A stretch of DNA of 64,000 bases from NCBI RefSeq assembly GCF_010882175.1, contig NZ_WKLH01000001.1:699464-763463 (forward strand). Reading direction: 5' to 3'. Shown in pieces: positions 56,376 to 64,000 of the stretch. Below the pieces are notes generated by a model. The model did no database searches, was not told where the DNA came from, and worked only from the letters and a program-made list of their open reading frames with translations. A program made the position numbers and the translations under genes. Position 1 is the first letter of the stretch; each line of letters starts with the position of its first letter. The DNA comes from Mangrovibacterium lignilyticum (GTDB lineage: Bacteria > Bacteroidota > Bacteroidia > Bacteroidales > Prolixibacteraceae).

Positions 56376-57158
56376 TCAATACTGCCACCAGGTCACCATG
56401 TCGTTGGCGCCTCCCGCCGGATCAGCCGCATACGAACCAAGCCTGTCATTTTCGGTACTGTGGTATAAAATTGCACTGGCTAGTCCAGGATAAGGTGAAC
56501 CATCGGAATTAGTCGGGTTAAATATCCAATAGCGCTCTTCGTTCACCGCATGAAACCAGGATTGCCAAACACCGCCATTGGCTTTCAATTTATGGGCATA
56601 ATTATTTGGGATGCCATTATCGGAATTACTCAGCGTGTGAAAACCGACCAATTGGTGCAGCCCTTGAAAAATCGAAGTCCATGGAGTCCACCAATCCCCG
56701 CCTGCTCCAACGTCGGGAGCTGTTTTCACCGTATAACACGACTCGATTATGAAAAATTCAAGGTCGCCGTTGTTGACCAAATCACCATAAGGTGGACAAT
56801 TCTTAAAATTGACCCCAGTACTTGTACTCTGCTCTGTTTGCCCGTAATAATAGTTACCATGACAGGCAAAGTAGGCCAAATCCATTTTATCGACATACAG
56901 CTGATGCTGACTGTCAAACTCTGAAGGGTGCGCCCAATAATACTGCACCTCTTTGTACTTGTGACTTCCGATCGTTTGCCAACTTTGGAAGTTCTTGACA
57001 AAGTTCCAGACATTCCTTACAAAACGATCCTCGGCTTTATCCACATATCCACCTATTTCACGCGATCCTGCCATGATAAAATTAGCGGGCAAAATGACAC
57101 ACAAGCAAACCAGCAGCAATTTTGTCGCACTGGCTAAATTCCTGTTCTTTGCTTTCAT
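56376..57158 (-). CDS. Secreted protein with caspase-like His/Cys signature (possibly DUF6345)
   Basis: 260 residues with a signal peptide (hydrophobic 11-30, cleavage near IMAG). Two strand-end motifs recall clan CD cysteine peptidases (caspases, gingipains, CHAT): MDLAYFACHGNYYY with H100-G101, and LEFFIIESCYTVK with C141. The spacing of 40 residues is short but reasonable. The rest is rich in Trp, Tyr and Gly (WWTPWTSIF, WFHAVNEERYWIF, DMVTWWQY end). It may belong to DUF6345 (recalled, low certainty). If active it would be an exported cysteine peptidase; a non-catalytic binder is equally possible. It forms an apparent operon with the downstream lipoprotein. Confidence 0.6.
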   Translation of the reverse strand: MKAKNRNLASATKLLLVCLCVILPANFIMAGSREIGGYVDKAEDRFVRNVWNFVKNFQSWQTIGSHKYKEVQYYWAHPSEFDSQHQLYVDKMDLAYFACHGNYYYGQTEQSTSTGVNFKNCPPYGDLVNNGDLEFFIIESCYTVKTAPDVGAGGDWWTPWTSIFQGLHQLVGFHTLSNSDNGIPNNYAHKLKANGGVWQSWFHAVNEERYWIFNPTNSDGSPYPGLASAILYHSTENDRLGSYAADPAGGANDMVTWWQY

Positions 57159-57558
57159 AATGAGATTTTAAGTTTGGTATTTCCCGCATTTAGCGGCGAT
57201 TAAAAACGTTCACAAAAGCGTATTTGTGAGAAAAAATTAACTGAGAGGCGTTTGCCTTTCATAATACGGCAAACCAACGAACATACTTCGATCCTTAAAT
57301 TGAAAGACAATTACAATAAAAACGCATCAGATGTTCTCCTGATCAAAACTACAAGCTCAGGAGACCCCAGTCTACTTACTCGTCTGAACTCGAAAAACAT
57401 CTGACCTAAAACTAATCCTGTTTTTTATTCGCAATTAAAGTTAAGAAGATCGAAAAACGAATTCAATCCTCATTATTGAGGATATATTTCCATAAACTAA
57501 CAGCTATATTTAGCCTAAATTCAAGAATCGCACCGCGCCTTTTTGTAACAAGTGAATC
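57159..57558. other. 400-base divergent intergenic region
   Basis: It separates the secreted His/Cys gene from the 5-oxoprolinase gene. It contains a perfect small inverted repeat ATCCTCA / TGAGGAT (57466-57472, 57477-57483, loop TTAT), and TATATTTA at 57505-57512, one base off the TAnnTTTG box, about 47 bases before the 5-oxoprolinase start. No ORF or RNA gene is supported. Confidence 0.5.
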
Positions 57559-60500
57559 ATGAAAAAAGCGTATTTCCAGTTATTTGTTGATACCGGTGGA
57601 ACATTCACCGACTGCATCGGAATTGATCAGGATAGCAAAGAACATCGCCGAAAGGTATTGAGCAATAGCAGTCTACGGGGAAGCATCAAAAAGCTTATCT
57701 CTCCAAACGAATTCATTGTGCAACAAAGCTGGCTACTCGAGCGCGATATTCTAAACGGATTTGCCTTCCGTATTTTTGGTGAAAGCTACAGCACATGTAC
57801 AATCGCCTCATTTTACCCGTCCGAGAGCAGACTTATTCTGAATGAAGAAATTCAAACCGGGAATTTAAAGGTAGGAGCTAATTTCGAGATCACATCTTTT
57901 GAAGAAGCACCCGTGTTGGGAGCCCGGCTAATTACCCAAACGGCACTGAATGAAACGTTTCCAGACCTAATTTTGAAATTGGGATCGACAAAAGGAACCA
58001 ATGCATTACTGGAACGCAAAGGAGCAAAAACATTGTTTCTTGTCACCAAAGGTTTTCGGGATCTTTTGAAAATCGGAAACCAGGCACGCCCCGACATTTT
58101 TGCGATGAATGTTATCAAGAGACGTCAGATTGCCAGCAAAATTATTGAGGTAGATGAGCGAATTGATGCGAAAGGAAATACTATTCGACCGATAGACCTA
58201 GACCGTTTAAAAGCACAGCTGACAGCTTCGAAGGCCGAATCTTTTGAAGCAGTTGCCGTGTGCTTTATGAACGCCTTTTTGACCCCGGCTCACGAAGAGC
58301 AAGTGAAAAATCTCTTAACGGAACTCAACTTTCAGTTTATATCGATCTCATCAGCACTCAGTCCACTAATTAAAATTGTACCCCGGGCAGAAACGACCAT
58401 CGCGAATGCCTATTTGTCTCCGATCATCAACAACTATGTCCGAAATATTTCAGAAAAAATCGGGAGCCAAACCTTCCAAATTATGACTAGCGCGGGCAGT
58501 CTTGTATCTGCCGACAATTTTCATCCCAAAGACAGTCTGTTAAGCGGCCCGGCAGGAGGAGTAGTCGGCGCATCGCGCATTGGCTATGAAAATGGATTTG
58601 ACAAGCTGATCACATTTGACATGGGCGGAACAAGTACGGACGTTTCACGCTATAGTGGAATTTTTGATTACCGGTACGAGTTGGAAGTCGGTGACTCACA
58701 AATCAACAGTTCAGCCATAGCCATCGAAACGGTTGCTGCCGGAGGGGGATCCATCTGCGGGTTCGACGGCTTCAAACTTTATGCAGGTCCGGAAAGTGCC
58801 GGTGCGTTTCCCGGTCCGGCCAGTTACGGTGCCGGAGGACCGCTCACTATTACCGATGTCAACTTACTGCTTGGTCGGCTCGATGCCTCCCGTTTCAGCA
58901 TTCCTGTCTACCCGCAGGCAGCCGAAGACCGGTTGCATGAATTAATGAACCAGATTGAAGCACGAACCGGAAAGAAACAATCTCGGGAAAAGTTACTCTA
59001 TGGTTTTATCGAAATTGCCAATGAAATTATGGCTGGTGCAATTCGGAAGATTTCGATCGCTAAAGGGTACAATCCCAAAAATTTTGCACTGGTTGCTTTT
59101 GGTGGAGCCGGCGGGCTGCACTGCTGCGATATTGCAGACATGCTAGAAATGAAAACCATCCTTTTACCGCAGGATGCCGGTCTGCTGAGCGCATACGGTA
59201 TTGGTCAAGCCCGAATTGAACGTTTCACCGAAAAACAAATCCTGCTCCCATTCAACACCATAAAAGACAAACTAGAAATTGATTTCAACGAAATTTCAGA
59301 TAATGCGCTGTCTGCGCTAAAGGCGGAAGGATTCTCGGAGGACCAATTGGAAATCAGAGCCAGACTATTATTCCTGCGGTTTGAGGGGCAGGACAGTTCT
59401 CTTGAGATCCCGTACAGTAACGCGGAGGACGTTATCCAGACCTTCCACCGCAACTACGAAAAATTATACGGCCATCAGGTAACGAACCGAACGATTGAGC
59501 TTGAAGCAATTCGCGTAATTGCATCAGTAAAAACTTCGGATATCCCTTCATCGACAGTTGCTATCAAGACCTATTCACCGAAGGCAAATTATCAAAGTTC
59601 TGGCTCAACCGATATTTTTATTCGTGATTCCCTGAGTCCCGGTGCTAAAATTTTGGGTGAAGCGCTCTTCCTGGATAATTATGCTACAACCTGGCTGAAA
59701 CCCGGTTGGAAACTCCAGGTGGCGAGCAATGGTACAGCCATCCTTTGTAAAGACGAAACGATTCAGTTGACGGAAGTGCAACAGACCAAAGAGACGGAAC
59801 TTGAACTGTTTGCCAACCGATTTATGGCAATCGCTGAAAATATGGGAGCACTCCTGCAGCGAACCGCTTTGTCTGTCAACATCAAAGAGCGACTGGATTT
59901 CTCCTGTGCTCTGCTTGATGCAGATGGAGCTTTGGTCGCCAATGCACCGCACATACCTGTCCACCTGGGAGGATTGGGTGTTTGTGTCAAAAGCCTGCTC
60001 GAACATTTTACATTCGGGGAAGGAGACACCATTGTCACGAATCATCCGAAATACGGAGGCTCCCATTTACCTGATGTCACAATGGTTTCGCCCGTTTTTT
60101 ACGAAGGAAAACGGATTGCCTTCGTTGTGAACCGGGCACACCACAGTGAAATAGGAGGAATCAGCCCGGGATCGATGCCTCCCAACGCGACCAAATTAGT
60201 TGAAGAGGGAGTCGTTATTTCACCATTTTACCTGATGAAAAATGGCAAGGTAAACTGGGATGGCATGCGCGAAAAACTAACGACCGCCCCCTTTCCCACC
60301 CGGGCAATTGAAGAAAATCTGGCTGACCTGAATGCCGCCATTGCTGCCAATAAAAACGGGCAGGATGCCTTACTTGAATTGACAAAACAGCATGGTATGG
60401 AAACCGTAATTCTGTATTTTGAACGATTAAAACAGCATGCAGCCGACAAAATGCGGGAGACCCTCGGCAAATTTCCGGACGGTGAATATTTGGCTTCGGA

Positions 60501-61317
60501 ATTCTTGGACGACGGAAGCCCCTTAAAAGCATCCATCAGCCTAAAACAGGGAACATGTGTGATCGATTTTACCGGAAGCTCACCCGTTCATCCCGGGAAT
60601 ATGAATGCAACCAAAGCGATTGTACAAAGTGTCACCATCTATGTTTTACGCCTATTGCTGAACGAATCCATTCCGCTGAACGACGGGCTGATGGCCCCTG
60701 TTGTGCTGCATATCCCAACCGGACTTTTGAATCCGGAGTTTGACGATATTCCTGAGAATTGCCCGGCAGTAGTTGGTGGTAATGTCGAAATAAGTATGCG
60801 GTTAACGGACACCTTGCTGAAAGCCTTCGGCGTGATGGCCGCCAGCCAGGGAACAATGAATAATACCTTGTTTGGGAACAAAAACTTTGGCTACTACGAA
60901 ACCATTTGTGGCGGCTGCGGTGCCGGCAACGGGTTCGATGGAGCCAGTGCCGTTCATCATCACATGACCAACACACGGATTACCGACCCTGAAGTACTGG
61001 AACACCGTTATCCGGTTCGCCTGAATGAATTTAGCATTCGGCAAAACTCCGGAGGAAACGGCAAATGGCAAGGCGGAAATGGCATCATCCGAAAGCTAAC
61101 GTTTCTGGAGCCGGTCAATCTTTCTGTTTTAACCCAGCGTCGCAAATCCGGACCATTTGGATTGAAAGGTGGCGAAGACGGACAAGCCGGCTCCCAGCAA
61201 ATCATCCGTAAAAACGGTGAGCATATAGTCCTTCAATCAATCGAAAATATCGATTTGCAAGAAGGTGATCAGTTTATTATTGAAACTCCGGGCGGTGGCG
61301 GATTTGGAGAAAAGTAA
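57559..61317 (+). CDS. Fused 5-oxoprolinase (HyuA-HyuB type)
   Basis: 1252 residues. The N-terminal HyuA-like half (about 1-700) begins FVDTGGTFTDCIG, the ASKHA-type phosphate loop, and has GSTKGTNALLERKGAK, MTSAGSLV, LSGPAGGVVGASRIG and FDMGGTSTDVS. The HyuB-like half (about 740-1250) has RMAIAENMG-type start (here RFMAIAENMGALLQRTALS), HPKYGGSHLPDVTMVSP, FVVNRAHHSEIGG and a GGGGFG end. It fits ATP-dependent 5-oxo-L-proline to glutamate hydrolysis, in the one-chain form known from eukaryotes and some bacteria. Hydantoinase activity cannot be excluded. It is monocistronic. Confidence 0.92.
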   Translation: MKKAYFQLFVDTGGTFTDCIGIDQDSKEHRRKVLSNSSLRGSIKKLISPNEFIVQQSWLLERDILNGFAFRIFGESYSTCTIASFYPSESRLILNEEIQTGNLKVGANFEITSFEEAPVLGARLITQTALNETFPDLILKLGSTKGTNALLERKGAKTLFLVTKGFRDLLKIGNQARPDIFAMNVIKRRQIASKIIEVDERIDAKGNTIRPIDLDRLKAQLTASKAESFEAVAVCFMNAFLTPAHEEQVKNLLTELNFQFISISSALSPLIKIVPRAETTIANAYLSPIINNYVRNISEKIGSQTFQIMTSAGSLVSADNFHPKDSLLSGPAGGVVGASRIGYENGFDKLITFDMGGTSTDVSRYSGIFDYRYELEVGDSQINSSAIAIETVAAGGGSICGFDGFKLYAGPESAGAFPGPASYGAGGPLTITDVNLLLGRLDASRFSIPVYPQAAEDRLHELMNQIEARTGKKQSREKLLYGFIEIANEIMAGAIRKISIAKGYNPKNFALVAFGGAGGLHCCDIADMLEMKTILLPQDAGLLSAYGIGQARIERFTEKQILLPFNTIKDKLEIDFNEISDNALSALKAEGFSEDQLEIRARLLFLRFEGQDSSLEIPYSNAEDVIQTFHRNYEKLYGHQVTNRTIELEAIRVIASVKTSDIPSSTVAIKTYSPKANYQSSGSTDIFIRDSLSPGAKILGEALFLDNYATTWLKPGWKLQVASNGTAILCKDETIQLTEVQQTKETELELFANRFMAIAENMGALLQRTALSVNIKERLDFSCALLDADGALVANAPHIPVHLGGLGVCVKSLLEHFTFGEGDTIVTNHPKYGGSHLPDVTMVSPVFYEGKRIAFVVNRAHHSEIGGISPGSMPPNATKLVEEGVVISPFYLMKNGKVNWDGMREKLTTAPFPTRAIEENLADLNAAIAANKNGQDALLELTKQHGMETVILYFERLKQHAADKMRETLGKFPDGEYLASEFLDDGSPLKASISLKQGTCVIDFTGSSPVHPGNMNATKAIVQSVTIYVLRLLLNESIPLNDGLMAPVVLHIPTGLLNPEFDDIPENCPAVVGGNVEISMRLTDTLLKAFGVMAASQGTMNNTLFGNKNFGYYETICGGCGAGNGFDGASAVHHHMTNTRITDPEVLEHRYPVRLNEFSIRQNSGGNGKWQGGNGIIRKLTFLEPVNLSVLTQRRKSGPFGLKGGEDGQAGSQQIIRKNGEHIVLQSIENIDLQEGDQFIIETPGGGGFGEK

Positions 61318-61318
61318 C

Positions 61319-61345
61319 AAAGCGAAATCCTCGGATCTCGCTTTT
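61319..61345 (+). terminator. Terminator after the 5-oxoprolinase gene
   Basis: AAAGCGA / TCGCTTT outer stem with an inner ATC / GAT pairing, followed by TTAACC. It begins 2 bases after the stop codon and lies before a convergent gene. Confidence 0.75.
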
Positions 61346-61368
61346 TAACCGCAATATGTTCGTTCCTA

Positions 61369-62196
61369 TTATTTGCTGTATAACGGAGAACGTTTAATTA
61401 GGTACTGCAAGGTAACTGCGTAAGCATCTTCTGTTTGCCAAAATGATCGTCTTGACTGAGAAGAGATGTTGTGGCCATCGTCCGTATAAATTTTTAAATC
61501 GACTTGGGTTTCGAACTGCTCGGTCGACGACGAAGAAGTGCTGGAGTATGTCGTCCGTTTCTTTCCGTCATCCTTCTTCTTCGACTCACTGCTGGAATTG
61601 GAGTAATTTGTTGTTCCTTTATAGTCAACCAAGATAGAACCAATCACAACGTATTCGGCCCCCAAAATATGACACAATTCATCGGGTAAAAAACCGTCAA
61701 TATTGCTCTCGTTGACTCCTTGACGTGCCAAATAAGCATTGGTTTTCAGCGGATCCTGAACGGAAAAATGAGGTGCAAACTTCAACAACAGATTATAACA
61801 GTCAGACTGCACTTTTTTACTCAGTTTCTCATCTTTTGCCCCTCCTTCGCCCAAATACGAAAAAGGTAAAACTGCCACTAGATTTCGTTGTGTCTCCGGC
61901 AAACCGGAAGAATCTTCCTGAGCGGCTTCCGATTCTGTGACATCATTAATAATCTCAACACGCCCACTGGAGAATTGAATTTTATTGATCTCCTCTTTTT
62001 TAACCGTATATGTCAATTCCTCCCCTTGGTAAACAAACTTGATATCGTTGCCATTGATCGCCGTTACCTTCCCCTTCATTTCATTGCCATTCATCAACGT
62101 AATAACATCAACCGGTGCTTGTTGTGCCTGAATATCAGTGCATAATAAACAAGTCAAAACCGAGAACATCAATATAGACATCAGAATTTTAATCAT
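61369..62196 (-). CDS. Secreted protein with LSm-like and CsgG/TolB-like regions
   Basis: 275 residues with a signal peptide ending near IQAQQ. Residues 30-80 (DVITLMNGNEMKGKVTAINGNDIKFVYQGEE) look like a small Sm/SH3-type beta barrel seen in many Bacteroidota envelope proteins. From about 105 (NLVAVLPFSYLGEGGAKDEKLSKKVQSD) the sequence resembles the CsgG/TolB-N-like fold, with LCHILGAEYVVIGSIL, a Ser/Lys-rich disordered loop and a conserved-looking tail QVDLKIYTDDGHNI. It is probably periplasmic and its function is unknown. It is monocistronic and convergent with 5-oxoprolinase. Confidence 0.65.
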   Translation of the reverse strand: MIKILMSILMFSVLTCLLCTDIQAQQAPVDVITLMNGNEMKGKVTAINGNDIKFVYQGEELTYTVKKEEINKIQFSSGRVEIINDVTESEAAQEDSSGLPETQRNLVAVLPFSYLGEGGAKDEKLSKKVQSDCYNLLLKFAPHFSVQDPLKTNAYLARQGVNESNIDGFLPDELCHILGAEYVVIGSILVDYKGTTNYSNSSSESKKKDDGKKRTTYSSTSSSSTEQFETQVDLKIYTDDGHNISSQSRRSFWQTEDAYAVTLQYLIKRSPLYSK

Positions 62197-62373
62197 GCTT
62201 TTTATCTTTAATTACCAATTATTCTGTAATTTACGGAAATTAGGATATTCAAATCAACCCCCATTTTGAATTATTTTATTCATCAGCGGTGAGAGATTGA
62301 CAAACATATTAAGCAGCAAAAACAGCATGAAATTCTTTCAATACTTATAAACGTCAAACTAAAAATTGGTACT

Positions 62374-62580
62374 ATGAAAAAAAACATGGGAACTGCAGAC
62401 CGATTGATTCGGGTTATTATTGCCGCAATCATTGCCATTCTCTACTACACGGGAACGATTTCGGGCACAGTTGCAATAGTCCTGCTGATCTTTGCAGCAA
62501 TCTTCGTTCTGACCAGTCTATTTCACTTTTGCCCTTTGTACCTGCCACTCGGCTTAAGTACCCGCAAGAAGAAAGATTGA
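62374..62580 (+). CDS. DUF2892-family small membrane protein
   Basis: 68 residues: MKKNMGTADRLIRVIIAAIIAILYY matches the YgaP-like/DUF2892 start (N-x-G-x-x-D-R-x-I-R), then two membrane helices and a CPLYLPLGLST segment with a basic end. Similar domains occur fused to rhodanese or alone. It is an inner-membrane protein of unknown function. A terminator follows 9 bases after the stop. Confidence 0.88.
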   Translation: MKKNMGTADRLIRVIIAAIIAILYYTGTISGTVAIVLLIFAAIFVLTSLFHFCPLYLPLGLSTRKKKD

Positions 62581-62589
62581 TTCAAATAA

Positions 62590-62619
62590 AAAGATCCGAC
62601 TTTAGTAAGGCGGATCTTT
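62590..62619. terminator. Terminator between DUF2892 and the dipeptidase gene
   Basis: AAAGATCCG / CGGATCTTT, a perfect 9-bp stem with an inner CTT / AAG pairing; A-rich on the left and T-containing on the right, so it can serve both convergent genes. Confidence 0.82.
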
Positions 62620-62645
62620 CCATATATTGTTTTCAATTGAACAAA

Positions 62646-64000
62646 CTATTCTTCAACTGTCTGTTCACTTTCCGCAGCCACTTCAACTGCATCCGATTCT
62701 TTTACTGGAATATTCTTCAAGGTTTCAACCAGGAAGTCCCAGAATTTCGCCACTGAAGGAATATTCACTTTTTCATCGGGAGAGTGGGGAAATCGGATTG
62801 TTGGGCCAAAAGAAATCATATCCCACTTGCGATAAGTTCCACCCAAAATTCCACATTCCAATCCGGCGTGAATCGCCTTAATTTCAGGAATCTTACCATA
62901 TTTCTCCTCGTAAACAGATTGCATAGTTTTCAAAATTGGAGATTCCATATCAGGATTCCATCCCGGATAAGATCCACTAAATTTAACTTTTGCACCAGCC
63001 ATCGTAAACAGCGCTTTTAAACGTTGCTCCAAATCTGCCTTCACGCTATCAACAGAGCTGCGCATCAAAAACTGCAGTTTAATCGTTTTACTTTTGGGGT
63101 CAGACTTAACAACCGCCATATTTGTTGAAGTTTCTACCAAACCGGGCATACTGTCTGACATGCGAATAACTCCGTTCGGACAAGCCAAAACAGCCTTTGT
63201 CAGGTACAGTTGTGTTTTCTTATCAATTAACTTGGAGATGGCATCTTCCGGCTCGAGAACAATCTTCATATCAGGTTCTGTCAACTCAAATTCTTTGCTA
63301 ATCACTTTTGCGAGTGTCTTAACCAACTTATTCAGCTTATCCCACTTCTTCTTTTTAACGGCGATTAGTCCAAATGCCTCACGCGGAATAGCATTACGCA
63401 AGCTACCACCATCGATGCTAATTAAACGAACCCCACATTTTTCGTAGGCGATATTCAGGATCCGGAAGAATACTTTATTGGCATTGGCGCGTTGCAAAAT
63501 GATATCCATTCCCGAGTGACCACCTTTCAAGCCGGTTACACTCAACCGACCACCGATAAAACTCTTAGGCATCTCTTTTTTCTTGTAAGCGAACTCAACG
63601 CTCGCATCTTCACCTCCGGCGCAACCAACATACAGTTCACCTTCATCTTCGGAGTCCATATTCAGTAAAATATCTCCCTGTATAACCCCGGCTTTCAAGC
63701 CTTCTGCGCCGTCCATGCCGGTTTCTTCAGTTGCAGTAAATAGCGCTTCAACAGGTCCGTGTTCCAACGAATCGGAAGCCAGTGCAGCCATGGTTGCTGC
63801 AACGCCAATTCCGTTGTCGGCCCCTAAGGTTGTTCCATTGGCTTTCACCCAATCTTCATCAATATACGTTTCAATCGGATCGGTTACAAAGTCGTGTTCT
63901 TTATCACTGTTCTTTTGGGGAACCATGTCAAGGTGAGCCTGTAAAATGACACCTTTACGATCTTCGTATCCGGCAGTCGCAGGTTTGCGGATAATAATAT
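62646..64000 (-). CDS. pepD: Aminoacyl-histidine dipeptidase (M20), N-terminus missing
   Basis: Runs off the right edge; about 450 C-terminal residues are seen, and the frame is open to base 64000. Metal-binding motifs of family M20C are present: VILQAHLDM at the right edge, TTLGADNGIG and TATEETGMDG. The lid domain with GLKGGHSGMDI (dimer His) and the C-terminal HAGLECGILGG (metal His) follow. It cleaves Xaa-His dipeptides such as carnosine. An ATG at 63926 within the frame is internal, not the start, because the HLDM motif precedes it. The C-terminal Glu-rich extension (about 15 residues) is unusual. Confidence 0.93.
   Translation of the reverse strand, partial: IIIRKPATAGYEDRKGVILQAHLDMVPQKNSDKEHDFVTDPIETYIDEDWVKANGTTLGADNGIGVAATMAALASDSLEHGPVEALFTATEETGMDGAEGLKAGVIQGDILLNMDSEDEGELYVGCAGGEDASVEFAYKKKEMPKSFIGGRLSVTGLKGGHSGMDIILQRANANKVFFRILNIAYEKCGVRLISIDGGSLRNAIPREAFGLIAVKKKKWDKLNKLVKTLAKVISKEFELTEPDMKIVLEPEDAISKLIDKKTQLYLTKAVLACPNGVIRMSDSMPGLVETSTNMAVVKSDPKSKTIKLQFLMRSSVDSVKADLEQRLKALFTMAGAKVKFSGSYPGWNPDMESPILKTMQSVYEEKYGKIPEIKAIHAGLECGILGGTYRKWDMISFGPTIRFPHSPDEKVNIPSVAKFWDFLVETLKNIPVKESDAVEVAAESEQTVEE

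Noticed and set aside
60632-60976. Overlapping antisense frames in the 5-oxoprolinase gene
   Set aside because: The coding frame on the plus strand has continuous family motifs, and the antisense frames contain none.

Overview
The window looks like chromosomal core genome from a member of the Bacteroidota, probably class Bacteroidia and perhaps near Marinilabiliales/Prolixibacteraceae (the order-level placement is inference). Supporting signs are promoters of the TTTG-N18/19-TAnnTTTG type, a secreted protein with a gliding-motility/T9SS type C-terminal domain, Bacteroidota-typical proteins of unknown function (DUF4290 before murA, DUF4494), a fused HAD-phosphatase/IGP dehydratase HisB, a fused HisIE and an EF-G2-type paralogue. 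No rRNA, tRNA, CRISPR array, insertion sequence or prophage was seen.

Layout. 1-2.2 kb: the start of a glycosyltransferase gene cut by the window edge, then a LytS/LytTR-type two-component pair. 2.2-19.4 kb: one long leftward translation cluster (rpsL-rpsG-fusA-S10-spc-alpha, ending rpoA-rplQ) with a recognisable promoter before rpsL. The gene map (methionine aminopeptidase) is absent between secY and infA, where a strong hairpin sits instead. 19.5-23.1 kb: a C39-peptidase ABC exporter with its HlyD-type adaptor. 23.3-25.0 kb: a small helical protein, a 200-bp block of nested palindromic repeats and a D-lactate dehydrogenase-like gene. 25.4-27.5 kb: an EF-G paralogue lacking the catalytic histidine. 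27.7-33.7 kb: a T9SS-type secreted protein, a UvrD/PcrA helicase, DUF4290 and a MurA with Asp in place of the catalytic Cys. 33.8-37.0 kb: two tandem TlpA-like thioredoxins, then grpE-dnaJ.

37.1-46.0 kb is the histidine operon hisG-D-C-B-(purU)-(TlpA lipoprotein)-hisH-A-F-IE. It is preceded by a 20-codon leader peptide with five His codons and by mutually exclusive antiterminator and terminator hairpins, a textbook-type attenuator. Two non-his genes sit in the middle: a formyltetrahydrofolate deformylase and a thioredoxin-fold lipoprotein.

46-64 kb is mixed housekeeping and accessory sequence: an esterase, a monoheme cytochrome c lipoprotein, a GNAT acetyltransferase, typA/bipA, DUF4494, a three-gene proton-translocating transhydrogenase (pntAA-pntAB-pntB), a VOC protein, an unusual pair made of a predicted lipoprotein and a secreted protein with a caspase-like His/Cys signature, a fused 5-oxoprolinase, an LSm-like/CsgG-like secreted protein, a DUF2892 membrane protein and the C-terminal part of an M20 aminoacyl-histidine dipeptidase running off the right edge.

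The best candidates for something new are the his attenuator with its interrupted operon, the His/Cys protein plus lipoprotein pair, the nested palindrome block at 23.7-23.9 kb and the EF-G paralogue. All functional names come from reading motifs; no database search was run.
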